From Stagonosporopsis chrysanthemi (taxonomy: Eukaryota > Ascomycota > Dothideomycetes > Pleosporales > Didymellaceae): a DNA stretch of 64,000 nt. Where the stretch lies: NCBI GenBank assembly GCA_022560025.1, contig JAFISE010000049.1, positions 1-64,000 of the forward strand, given 5' to 3'. A program made the position numbers and the translations under genes. Shown here in pieces: positions 11,520 through 20,615 of this stretch. Below the pieces are notes generated by a model that saw only the letters and a program-made list of their open reading frames with translations, had not been told where the DNA came from and made no database searches. Position 1 is the stretch's first letter. Every line of letters starts with the position of its first letter.

Positions 11520-13223
11520 CTTACTTATTTAAAGTAATTAGATAGATTTAGCAGTTTTAGCCTTTTTTTTTCTTTGTTGTTTTTTAGCCTTCTTAGCAGC
11601 TTTTCTTAAGGCTTTCTCTTTCTTTACCTTTATTTATTCTACTTTCTACTATTACTTCTATAGCTTATTTTAGAGCTTCTTTTATACCTTAACATCCTTC
11701 TTATAAGCTTTATCTACTTCTTTCTATAGCTCTATCTCTTTATTTGTCTTATAACACTCCTTTTCTTTATAGACTTTCTATAAAGACTAAAGAATAGCTA
11801 TACTCTTATACTCTTTATCTTGCTGTAAGTTAAGCTTTCTCTACTTCTACTTAGAGAGCTTTTACTACTAAAGTGTATTGCAAAGGCCTTTATTTTTAAG
11901 CTGTACAAGCTTTATAGTAGTAGAGAGGTAAAAAATAGTATACCTTAGCTACTAGACTTTTTCTAAGTCTTAATCTTCTACTACCTTATCTAGTATTTGT
12001 ATAGCTTGTTTCTAATTGTTAGCTAGCACTAGAGATAGTATATAAGGTAGCTACCTGCGCTTGTTCTTAAATCTATTAATAATTACAGCTATATTAGGTA
12101 GTAACAGGCTTATAACTTTAAAGAACTTAAGAATAAAGCCTAGAGTAAAAGTAGTTATCTAGGCACTATAAAACAGGCAGAAAAAGTTATATTTAGTAAC
12201 TCTAGCTATTACCTAGCTACTATAAAGGTATTTAGTAAGCTGTTTAGAGTAGCTTATTGCTAAAGGTAAGAACAGAGCTATATCTAACAGCTATAGTATA
12301 TAGGTACTACAAGGTAAGAATACTAGTAGTAGTATTCTATTATAATAGTAGTATTTAATAAATCTCTAAGTTATATACAAGCTGTAGCTATCTACTATAA
12401 GTAGTTACTAACTTTAGCATGCCTTTTCTTAAGTATAGTAGTTAAATACTTATTCTAACTAGGCAAGGCTAACCTTGTTATTTATCTAGCCTAAAGGAGT
12501 TGTACTAAGAAATACTAAGTGTTTTCTTATATCTAGGTCTGCTACCTAGATTAATTATAGTATGTTAGGTGCCCCTAGGTATAGTATAGCTAGAAGTAGC
12601 TACAAACTATTAGCGTAGACACTTATAAGTATTAATACTTATTACCTATTACTATTTTGTAATAGCTAGTAATACTTTTTTAATTCTATAGAAGCTTAGC
12701 TAAACACCTATTTAGTGTGCCTATTAAGTACTCTAATTATAAAGCTCTTCTTATCTATATTATATATATACTGTAGCTTAATTAAGTATTTATTTATTTT
12801 AAAGTATACAAAGTTAAAGAAGTAAGTATACTTCTTATAGCTATTAGCGTAAAAGTATTAAGTGTCTATAGTGTTACTTTATTTGTATAGAAGAGTGTTG
12901 TAGTAATAGTTAAGGAAGCAAGTAACTTACAAGTTAGAGACGCTCTCTGCAGCTAGTTTAGAAGCTATATTTTGTACTATTTGCCTTGTAGGAAGTAAGC
13001 CTTAATTAGTAAGCTCTTCTATAAACTTACAAAGCTCTTTCTTACATGTAGAGTAGAGCTTGTGTAGATTTAAATTAGCTTCTGCACGCAACGCGACTAC
13101 GCGTTAGTGATAGCAGGATAAAGTTGTGCAGCAAATATTGTACTTTTTTGCAATTGCCTAGTATAAAAGTTGACCTTCTGCATCTGCTGCATCTGCCTCT
13201 GCAAGCGCTTCTTTAAGCAACAT
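11520..13223 (-). pseudogene. pogo/Fot-type transposase, RIP-killed
   Basis: The minus-strand frame begins ATG at 13223 (MLLKEALAEADAADAEGQLLY) and then meets TAG where Gln is expected. Read through, it gives an N-terminal helix-turn-helix part (AIAKKYNICCTTLS, then CKKELCKFIEELTNQG and LLPTRQIVQNIASKLAAESVS) like CENP-B/Tc5-type DNA-binding domains. A DDE catalytic part follows near 12,400-12,250 (LLIVDSYSLYIT, RFIKYYYYNRILLLVFLPCST, LLDIALFLPLAISYSKQLTKYL, VTKYNFFCLFY), in which D-G-H-G-S-H has decayed to DSYSLY. The C-terminus (about 11,520-11,900) is a Lys/Gln/Glu-rich coiled coil. The length of about 560 codons suits fungal pogo transposases. It is inactive because of many stops. Confidence 0.82.
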
Positions 13224-13272
13224 TGTGGCGTGGAGATATTGTGTGGAGGAGTATAGTATATTTTCGGTGGGG

Positions 13273-13314
13273 GTGTGCACGGCTTGAAGGTGTGCACGGC
13301 GTGCACAGACACTG
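13273..13314 (-). repeat. Right terminal inverted repeat of the pogo/Fot element
   Basis: 42 bp whose reverse complement starts CAGTGTCTGTGCACGCCGTG. It keeps its CpG and GpC content, unlike the left copy, and is followed by TA at 13315-13316. A second TIR-end-like word, GTGCACAGACACGGTA, follows within the next 35 bp. Confidence 0.85.
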
Positions 13315-13316
13315 TA

Positions 13317-13541
13317 GTAAAAAGCGGGCGTCACGTGCACAGACACGGTACTCGGCCGTAAGAAAAGTCGAGTGTTGTTGATAGAATACTAATCCGCCAA
13401 CAACAGTGACGGTCCTTGCGCACTAGCTTGCGGTTCATATAAGCTGATTACTTTTGCATAAACCTTAGATACCTACCCTCGGTTTCGCCACAATAACGCT
13501 TTTCAGAACCAGAAACTGCTTCTATCATCTCGACCATAGCT
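13317..13541 (+). promoter_or_regulatory. Promoter region of the epoxide-hydrolase-like gene, abutting the transposon
   Basis: This 225 bp between the transposon end and the start codon has normal GC content. A TATA-like CATATAAG lies near 13436, about 100 bp before the ATG at 13542. The gene has almost no other upstream sequence before the RIP-affected block, so its expression could depend on the chromatin state of the transposons. Confidence 0.35.
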
Positions 13542-14957
13542 ATGATTTCTGCTCTCACAGCTCTTCTCTTGACTAGTAGCCTCATACTTGCGTCAGGGGC
13601 AGTATCAACACGACAAAGTCGCGCAGAGGTACGGGTTCAAGGCAATGCGTTGTCGGAAAAGTACTGCTCACACTATATCAGAATTCGACATGTCGGTTCA
13701 ACGTGGGTCTTGATACCGTAGGTTTACCAGAATCAAGCTTCCTTAAATAGCACTGAGACGCTAATTTGCATTAGTCAGATGTTGCAAACACCAGCTATGT
13801 GCACATGATGAAGAACGTCAAACTTCCTGTTTCGGGAACGACATACCGCTACGCTATCAATCCCCCACTCGAGAAGGAGAAGCCATACCTCTTGTTTCTT
13901 CATGGGTTCCCAGAGACCTCGTACAGTTGGGTCAACCAGATTGAATACTTTACCAGGCGCGGTTATGGCATCATAGCCCCAGACCTTCTAGGCACCGGTG
14001 GTACAGACAAGCCCGTCGAACTGGAGGCTTATAGTCTGAAGAAGATGGCATCTGAAATTGCTGAACTGCTAGACTGCGAAGGTCTTGAACAGGTAGTCGC
14101 AGTTTCGCACGACCTGTAAGTCCAACGATGCCATATGTTATCTTGTTTCAAGATTGCCAGACTAACGTGCCTCAGCGGATCCTTTGTACTCTCTCGCTTT
14201 CACACGTACCAGTCTCAGTACCTCTCAGCTCTTGCAATTTTAGACATCGGCTACAACGCCCCCGGCACAGACCTCAACCAAACCTACGTCGAGGCTTATA
14301 ATAACATTTCACAAGCAACATTCGGATACCCCGTACTCGGGTACTGGTACTACTTTAATGAACCAGATGCGCACGTCCTTTTGGATGCAAACGTAAGTTC
14401 AACATCATGACTGAGCATGTACTCAAACTTAAAATAACACAGTTAAATTCTCTATACTCTCTCATGTACTCGTCCAATACACCAAAAGAGATGGTGGAGA
14501 ATTTCAACACAATTGGTGCACTTCAAGAATGGTTAGCAGTGGATAGAAGAGCAGAATTTGGCAACGATTTCATCACCAACTCGACTCGAGAGCAATGGAA
14601 AACCATCACTCGCGCACAGGGAGGTCTTGAGGCGGGTTTGAAATGGTACAAATCTTACTTGCGTGGAATCAACTCGGCTGATGAGGACGGTAAGACGGAT
14701 CCCAGATGCCCGCTTTGTCTCACATGATTTAATGCAGCGTAGAGATTCGATCGATGTCGGGAGTCATTGAGCAGCCTAGTCTATTTATCGCGGCCAAGAG
14801 GGATTCGGTTGGTATTCCGTCGGAGCAACTACTTACTACGCTGCCATTTGCCCCGGGAATGCAGATTAAAACTGTTGATGCTGGCCATTTTCTCCATATT
14901 GAACAAGCCGATGAAGTCAACGAGGCACTCTACGACTTCGTCCAGAGTCTTCAATAG
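13542..14957 (+). CDS. Secreted alpha/beta hydrolase, soluble-epoxide-hydrolase type
   Basis: Five exons (13542-13628, 13775-14115, 14176-14392, 14443-14689, 14743-14957) join in frame to 368 residues. Exon 1 encodes a signal-peptide-like start (MISALTALLLTSSLILASG). The oxyanion motif HGFPETSYSW lies near residue 72, the nucleophile Asp142 in SHDLGS (split by intron 2), a candidate acid Asp in AAKRDSVG, and His346 in DAGHFLHIE. An Asp nucleophile rather than Ser fits epoxide hydrolases or haloalkane dehalogenases. The family hydrolyses epoxides to diols via a covalent ester. An N-terminal signal is unusual for soluble epoxide hydrolases and suggests action on external or vacuolar substrates. 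Intron 1 (146 nt) is the longest. The gene lies 226 bp from dead transposons but shows no RIP-type stops in its exons. Confidence 0.82.
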
Positions 14958-15741
14958 GTGAATACCAAGGTATCAACGGGATCAGTTGTTGCTATAGCAG
15001 ACCTAGACTAAATTCAGGATTAGTGAAAGGCTGGGGTGATTTGCTCCTTTTTTCTTCGAGATATTCTGGTTTAAATCCTTGTTATAGTGGAAAGAGATTG
15101 TTTGGTAATCACCCTTTTTCTGTGTGCGAGCACACATACTTGCAGTTTTCTTCACTCGAGAGACTCTTTGCGTTCGAGTTGTTAAGATTTGTAGAGGATG
15201 TGAGTAGCTCAGTTGCTCTGCGTCATCGCCATACTAGTGGATTCAATAGCCAAAGTATGGCATCGCATTTGAATTTGTGTTAAAAAAATGGATGGCGAGA
15301 GGAGCATATTTGTGGAATCACTTACGTACTGGTGCAGTTTCGCTGCAAAGATGGCTATGTTCAAATTGTGCTTGCTGACAAGGCGAAAAGATTGCGACTA
15401 TAGATCAGCCTAATGTTAGAATAGAAAGTGGTCTGTACATCATGAAGAGGTGCGATGGGAACGAATTCACCCCTTGATATGTGAGCTGTTCCCACAGGTG
15501 TCGTCTTGGATAGACAATCTAATTTAGGACCGAGGGTCCGCGATGCTTATGAGTCATTCACGACTATCTGGACCGACAGGGACTGATCGACTCGAAGTAA
15601 CGCAGTGATTTAAGCCTAGAGATGGGTACAATGAAGCCTTTCGGTAGAATAGATCCATTTCAGATACAAATGCGTAATTAATTCAATAAAGAGATCGCTA
15701 GAGAAAGAAGAATTGTCCCAAAGAGGACTTCTAAACTACAG
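14958..15741. other. Intergenic region, no feature recognised
   Basis: 784 bp between the hydrolase stop and the stop of the opposing oxidoreductase gene (convergent ends). Normal base composition. No convincing frame, repeat or RNA gene was seen. It should contain both 3' untranslated regions. Confidence 0.5.
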
Positions 15742-17220
15742 CTAGGCTACACTTGCAGCATCGTTCTTTGCCATCTGTTCCAAGTGATCACATAAACCTC
15801 TGATTTGTTGCTCAATACTAGCATTGAAAGCTGCGGCCTTCTCAGGGTCCCTAGGCGGCGGACCCATGACGGGAAAATCAAGACGAGACTTTGCACACCA
15901 TTCACTCACTTTAGGTTCCTGCATCCACTTGAGTCTGTTCTTCATAGAAGCCAGAAGGGTCGTAGGGTAATCCGCCGGTTTGTAAGTGTACGGAAAAGGG
16001 TCGCAAAGAGAGTTCTTGAGTTTTTCGTCATCGTAGCTCCCTTCAACGTGTCCAATGAGAGCGGCGCTGAATGTGGGCTGGAAGAACTTTATGTTCTGGA
16101 TCGTAATGTTTCTGCCATTGAAGACAGGAACAGGTGGCACGTTTGCTAAACCGGGCGCAGTACAGTCAATGAAGAGAGTGTCAGACACAGGAGTGTATGT
16201 ACCCTTCTCCAAAGTGACCTTGTCTGGGTCAATGCGTTTGACTCGTCCCTGACGTATGATGTTTTTAACTTTCTTCACCTCTTCAAACTCTGCCTTTGTG
16301 ACAATCGCGTGCCTGAACATGGTAGGCTCAATGCTCTTGTCTAGACGGTGAGCGTGCCCCAATTCCTCCATGCGATGAAACATTTCTTGAGATGTTTTGG
16401 ACCCCATAATGACATCGGATTTTTCTTCTAGCAGTTGCTCAGGGTTGGGTGTAGCTTCTGGAGGCTGAAGGGTAGCGCGTTCCATGAACCAGGAGTCGCG
16501 CGGCATGATCCAAGAAATGTCCTTCGGGTCAATGCTTTGAGCTAGCAGCCACGAGCATGCGTCAACTGCAGTCTTCCCAGCTCCGACGATCGTATAGGCG
16601 CCGTAAGGCCGCTTTAGCTTTGCTAAAGCATTGGGCGTGACAAGGTTGGCTTTGTCTGAGACCTCATACAAAGGTGGACCCATGGAGGGAACCGTGACCT
16701 TCACGTATGTGGAGTCCACAATACGAGTGTTTGGTCCAACCCTGATTGTTTTTCCTGTGGCAATCGATTGAAACTCTCCATCGCCGGTGTAGTTGTGCAG
16801 TGGGTAGTAGGTAACGCGACCAGACGGAAGGAGAGTACTGTTCAGGACCTTGTTGTAATATGCAACAATCTCGTCGCCCGTTGCCACCTCAGCAAGCCCC
16901 TTGTTGAATCCAACTTGATCGATTTTCTCATCTCCGAGCTGTCGAGAGTTGACGCCGTAGACGTCGGACGGTTGGTGAAGGGTGACAAATGGGTAGGCAA
17001 CTGTCCAATGACCCCCTGGACGGGAATAGCGATCAACGATGGCCACCGTGGTCTCCTTCTTATCGGAAATCAGGGCATCAACGAAGGCCATGCCCATAGC
17101 ACCCGCGCCAATGACCAGGTAGTTGGGAGATATAGTCTCGGTCATGTTGATTCCTGGCATCGTTTTCGAGTCATGGAGGTTGGAAGAGTATTGGGTAGTG
17201 TTTGAAGAATCTCTCTCCAT
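15742..17220 (-). CDS. FAD/NAD(P)-binding oxidoreductase
   Basis: Single exon of 492 residues. The N-terminal Rossmann motif VIGAGAMGMAF (about residue 36) is followed by VDRYSRPGGHW and LHQPSDVYGVNSRQLG, the pattern of flavin monooxygenase-like and FAD-dependent pyridine nucleotide oxidoreductases. A second dinucleotide motif, TIVGAGKTAVDACSWLL, lies near residue 213 and could bind NADPH. The start is the first ATG of the open frame. About 30 polar residues precede the FAD domain with no signal peptide, so a cytosolic enzyme is likely. The substrate cannot be inferred. It is convergent with the epoxide-hydrolase-like gene 0.8 kb away. Together they could serve oxidation and hydrolysis of small molecules, but nothing proves a shared pathway. 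Confidence 0.8.
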   Translation of the reverse strand: MERDSSNTTQYSSNLHDSKTMPGINMTETISPNYLVIGAGAMGMAFVDALISDKKETTVAIVDRYSRPGGHWTVAYPFVTLHQPSDVYGVNSRQLGDEKIDQVGFNKGLAEVATGDEIVAYYNKVLNSTLLPSGRVTYYPLHNYTGDGEFQSIATGKTIRVGPNTRIVDSTYVKVTVPSMGPPLYEVSDKANLVTPNALAKLKRPYGAYTIVGAGKTAVDACSWLLAQSIDPKDISWIMPRDSWFMERATLQPPEATPNPEQLLEEKSDVIMGSKTSQEMFHRMEELGHAHRLDKSIEPTMFRHAIVTKAEFEEVKKVKNIIRQGRVKRIDPDKVTLEKGTYTPVSDTLFIDCTAPGLANVPPVPVFNGRNITIQNIKFFQPTFSAALIGHVEGSYDDEKLKNSLCDPFPYTYKPADYPTTLLASMKNRLKWMQEPKVSEWCAKSRLDFPVMGPPPRDPEKAAAFNASIEQQIRGLCDHLEQMAKNDAASVA

Positions 17221-18479
17221 AGTGTTTGTATGTTTGAGACGGCGAGGTGGCAGTTTAGTGTAGCAAAAAGAGAGAGGAAGCAGATCTATATACCTAGGTA
17301 GATACCTTGACCGGCCGAGACGATTGTACTAGAATCTTCAAAAGTTCAACAGACCGCTACTTCGGCACCACTATTTCGCTCTAGATATTGACAGTAGACC
17401 ATAGTACCTTAATTTGTCCGTGTATGTTCCCTATACATTGCTGCCGACCCGGAAGCTCTAGATTACGGCCGTAAACAAGGGAATTATACTATGGTATCCT
17501 AGCTTGAAAGTGCCAGCCTGCCGAGCAGTACCTCCTATGTCCGGGTGAATAGATGGGTGAATAGAATACCGTAGTCTATTTAGAGCTGGTAAATACTTAG
17601 CTAACGTTAATGAAAATTACATCTTGGGGACAAATTTCAGAACCTTGGGGACAAATCTCAGCAGTCATAGTGGAATGCGTTATACCTTGGTGGTATTGAC
17701 TCGCTATGCACTCATGTTATTATGGAATTTGTATCTATATTTCGTCTATGTTGACCTGCGTTGTTTGTCTGGAATTCTTTTTGCACCCAGACAGGTGCTC
17801 GTGCAGGCTAGGCGGGTGCCTTAACTTCGATGACGATTAGATGTTGTTGATTACTAATCGGCCTCTTTCGGATCTTTTGATCCGGCTAATCTAAGAATGA
17901 ATGCGTCGCCGCGTGCGCCGGACCCCGAGGTCATCCCGATGCGTCTACCGCCACCAGTAGAACACCACTACGGGAGTCGAAAAATAAGAGATTGTCAGGT
18001 ACGGTCTGAATATACGTCTCACCATTCGTCCGTTGCACATTACATAGTACATACATACATTCTAGCAACAGGCACCCCTGCATTGCTCGTCACGCTTCTT
18101 GGCTGTCGGGGCCGCAGCGGCCCCAACACAGCCAATGCTGATTACTGTACTGCCTTCAAAACTCACTCACAGCATCTGAGCTTTAGAAATCGATTCAGAT
18201 GTAGCAGTCATTAACAGTCAACAAGAGATCGCGAGGCATTGTAAAGCCATATGATCCCACCATGTTTCGCTATGCAGTGAACTCCACTAATCCTCTCTTT
18301 GTGCACGCGTTATCAAAGGCAAGGGATAGCGCCGTGATTAGCACCCTGACAAGACTAACCGCCATTTCCTAAAGATAGAGCGCACACCAGGTTCGAGCAC
18401 AGAGCGCGTCAATAATATTCGGACAAGAACAAGTGGTCAGCTAGAAAGGAAGAGTAGCCTATCACTCAGCAGGTCCAAA
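17221..18479. other. Intergenic region with one strong hairpin
   Basis: No convincing gene. A near-perfect palindrome lies at 18101-18132, and isolated open frames look accidental. It is possibly a relic of mobile DNA. Confidence 0.45.
18101..18132. repeat. GC-rich palindrome (hairpin)
   Basis: Inner arms GGGGCCGC and GCGGCCCC are separated by one A, and outer arms GGCTGT and ACAGCC are separated from them by a few unpaired bases. As DNA, TGTCGGGGCCGC and the inverted TGTTGGGGCCGC face each other, which resembles the palindromic terminus of an LTR or other mobile element. I cannot assign a family. Confidence 0.6.
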
Positions 18480-19300
18480 GGCTTCTCGAGCGCAATAAAG
18501 GCAACAGCAAGAAGCCCAAGATGTGGGGTGTAACATGGTCAAACCTCACCGTAAAAGGCGCCAGCAACGACGCTGTATTCAACAAGAACTCTTGTCACAA
18601 AGGTTAACAAAATGACGCCACTAAAGACCATCATTTAGGATTCTTTTGGTTGCATAAAGCCAGGAGCTACGTTGCTAGAATTCCAACCAGATACTTTACT
18701 CACCAACGTTGCAGCTTCTATAGAAATACTTCTTATCCTTAGAAACCCTGGCGCAGGCTGCACCACTCTGCTCAACATGCTCTCTAATCGACAACTCAAG
18801 TATGCAGAGATCAACAGCAAGGTCAAATTTGGGTCTTTGTCTAGTGATAAAGCAAAGAACTACCACAGCCAGAGTGTTCAGGTATAGGTACCATCATTAA
18901 GATGCAACCTTCGCTGACTCAAAAGATAGAATACCAAAGAAGAGGTTTTCTTTCCAACATTGTCAGTCGGACGTACGCTCGACTTCGCTATTCGATTGAA
19001 CGTCCCCGCTAATCTACCACCCAACATCGACTCCGCCAAGCAATATTCTCAAGAGTACAAAGAGTTCCTGCTCAAAGCTCTCGCAATCAAGCATACACAC
19101 AACAGCAAAGTGGGTAATGCGTACGCACGTAGAGTCTCTAGTAGCGAACGCAAGCGTGTATCTATCCTTAAATGTCTGACCACCTACAGTAGCGTCTTTT
19201 GTTGGAATAATTCGACCAGAGGCTTACATGCGAGCACAGCTTTAGACTAGGCAAAGGCCATGCGTGTCGTCACCGAGAGGCTCGGCCTCACTACCAGTTA
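18480..19300 (+). pseudogene. PDR-type ABC transporter fragment (first nucleotide-binding domain)
   Basis: The frame jumps several times but clearly follows a fungal pleiotropic-drug-resistance ABC transporter. It has GVTWSNLTVKGASNDAVF near 18530, a Walker A-like LILRNPGAGCTTLLNMLSNR near 18735, LSVGRTLDFAIRLNVPANLP near 18960, QYSQEYKEFLLKALAIKHTH, and the signature region VSSSERKRVSIL (normally VSGGERKRVSI) followed by WNNSTRGLHASTALD (normally WDNSTRGLDAST). The Gly-Gly to Ser-Ser and Asp to Asn changes are G-to-A type, so mild RIP is possible. Frame breaks, an in-frame TAG after TALD and a truncation at the palindromic repeat near 19300 show it is dead. Membrane domains are absent. Confidence 0.82.
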
Positions 19301-19380
19301 AGGTCAGGTTATAGTTAAGTAGTCACGTGACCTAACTTAACTCTGACCTAACCTCGACCTTTTTGCTAGCCTAAGTGAGG
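19296..19380. repeat. Palindromic repeat centred on CACGTG
   Basis: AAGGTCAGGTTATAGTTAAG and a mirrored CTTAACTCTGACCTAACCTC flank GTCACGTGAC, followed by TTTTTGCTAGCCTAAG. The same order of motifs is seen in RIP-mutated form near 361-435. The ABC transporter relic ends exactly here. It is a candidate end of an LTR or a small inverted-repeat element. Confidence 0.5.
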
Positions 19381-19390
19381 ATAGTAAACC

Positions 19391-19483
19391 TAACCCTACT
19401 AAGACAGTAATCTTAAACCTACTCAGACGGCAATTCAAAACCTATTAAGATAGCAATCCTAAACCTACTAAGACGGCATCATA
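19391..19483. repeat. 23-bp minisatellite, four units
   Basis: Units of the form AAACCTACTAAGACGGCAATC begin near 19392, 19415, 19438 and 19461, with a few substitutions (GACAG/GACGG/GATAG). They end 180 bp before the start codon of the dioxygenase-like gene. Confidence 0.75.
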
Positions 19484-19662
19484 AGTGGGGTGGAGCTGCA
19501 TTGGAGCGGGGTAACTTCGATTGAACACCTTCATCGTCGACAAATGTGTTCCATAGCGAATACCAATCTTCTCGTACCGAACAATCGCCAGAGAGCCGGA
19601 ACGTACTCCTATCCAACCAGTCGGGACCCGATCATTGTACTGTCCCTTTCAACACGACTAAA

Positions 19663-20577
19663 ATGGCCACACAAATAACAACGATCACATCCTTCTCAAC
19701 AGACCCCTACACAACCGCCCGCCTCGCCCTCGAACGAGACGGCTACGTGATCCTCCCCGCATCCCTCTTCCCCGCACTCGACCTTCCCGCCCTCCTCACC
19801 GCCGCGCGCTCTCTCACCACCGCCGCGCGCTCAGGAGCCTGGCCCTACATCCGCACGCTCCCCAAGCAATTCCCCCCCTGGCCGCAAGACCCCTCGTCCG
19901 GAATCTGGGGCGTCCAGCACCTGCTGCACCCCTCCAATCCGCACCACGACCTCTTCGCCCGCAGCTACTTCGACGCCGAGCTGCTGAAGTACGTAGCCGC
20001 GCTGATCGGCTGCGAGGAGAGCGAGCTGACCATGGAGCTGTACAACATGCTTGTGCGGCCGACGCGGGACTTTGAGCTGCGGTGGCATCGCGACGATGTC
20101 CCTGCGTCTGCGAGTGCGCAAGAGGAGGAGGAGAGGTTGGCAAGGCCGGCGTGGCATGCGCAGTGGAATCTGGCGCTGTGCGAGGATAGCAGTTTGGTAG
20201 TTGTGCCGGGGAGTCATAGGCGGGCGAGGACGGAGGAGGAAAGGGGTGCGGATCCGTTTGAGAAGGAGCTGCCGGGGATGGTGCAGGTGCACCTCAAAGC
20301 CGGCGAGGTGGCATTTTACAATAATAATATTCTGCATAGAGGGGTGTATGATTCGGGCAAGGAGAGGATGACGTTGCATGGGAGTATTGGGACAGTGAGG
20401 GCGGGGAGTGAAAGGGCCAGGAATGTGCTGCAGCATGGGGTGGGGGAGTGGGCGAAAGAGGATGATTTCAGCGGGCTGGAGGAGGGGATACGGGAGTGTG
20501 CGTTGAGGATGAGGGAGAGACTGGTTGAATTGGGGAAGAATAGTGGAGATGTTGGGTTCTTCTCCAAGGACGAGTAA
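19663..20577 (+). CDS. Phytanoyl-CoA dioxygenase (PhyH)-like Fe(II)/2-oxoglutarate oxygenase
   Basis: Single exon of 304 residues when started at the ATG in AAAATGGCC. The frame is open further upstream (to 19546) but that part is unlike the family. It has the PhyH layout: an N-terminal ALERDGYVILPASLFP, then the metal-binding HxD in LRWHRDDV (His142, Asp144), VVVPGSHRRA, and a distal His225 in NNNILHRGVYDSG. These are the 2-His-1-Asp ligands for Fe(II). Arg in MTLHGSIG-flanking sequence may bind 2-oxoglutarate. Such proteins hydroxylate lipids or secondary metabolites, and the substrate is not inferable. The codon third positions are very GC-rich, in sharp contrast with the transposon block. 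It ends 38 bp from the opposing DUF3176-like gene. Confidence 0.85.
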   Translation: MATQITTITSFSTDPYTTARLALERDGYVILPASLFPALDLPALLTAARSLTTAARSGAWPYIRTLPKQFPPWPQDPSSGIWGVQHLLHPSNPHHDLFARSYFDAELLKYVAALIGCEESELTMELYNMLVRPTRDFELRWHRDDVPASASAQEEEERLARPAWHAQWNLALCEDSSLVVVPGSHRRARTEEERGADPFEKELPGMVQVHLKAGEVAFYNNNILHRGVYDSGKERMTLHGSIGTVRAGSERARNVLQHGVGEWAKEDDFSGLEEGIRECALRMRERLVELGKNSGDVGFFSKDE

Positions 20578-20615
20578 CGATTGCAACTCATGAGGTCAGC
20601 AATTAATGCTACAGA

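Larger units (their letters stand above)
4092..13314 (-). mobile_element. pogo/Fot-type DNA transposon (Tc1/mariner superfamily), split by a Gypsy insertion
   Basis: A 42-bp terminal inverted repeat starts at 4092 (TAGTATATATACACGCTGTA) and, inverted, ends at 13314 (CAGTGTCTGTGCACGCCGTG). Each end is flanked by TA (4090-4091 and 13315-13316), the target duplication of Tc1/mariner elements. Of 12 mismatches between the two TIRs, 10 are C-to-T or G-to-A toward the left copy, as RIP would give. Between the ends lies a minus-strand pogo transposase relic (about 13223 to 11520) and the 7,113-bp Gypsy element plus its 5-bp duplication. Removing these insert bases leaves 2,105 bp, a normal size for a Fot-like element. 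The outer 230 bp on the right keep normal GC content, while the rest is heavily mutated. Confidence 0.88.

Noticed and set aside
15023..15283. 86-codon frame after the hydrolase gene
   Set aside because: No domain, no codon bias, lies in a convergent 3' region.
17897..18214. 105-codon frame with a Cys-containing end
   Set aside because: Crosses the GC-rich palindrome, no resemblance to any family, no splice continuation.
19831..20586. 251-codon minus-strand frame opposite the dioxygenase gene
   Set aside because: Antisense artefact of GC-rich third positions; the plus frame has clear Fe-binding motifs.
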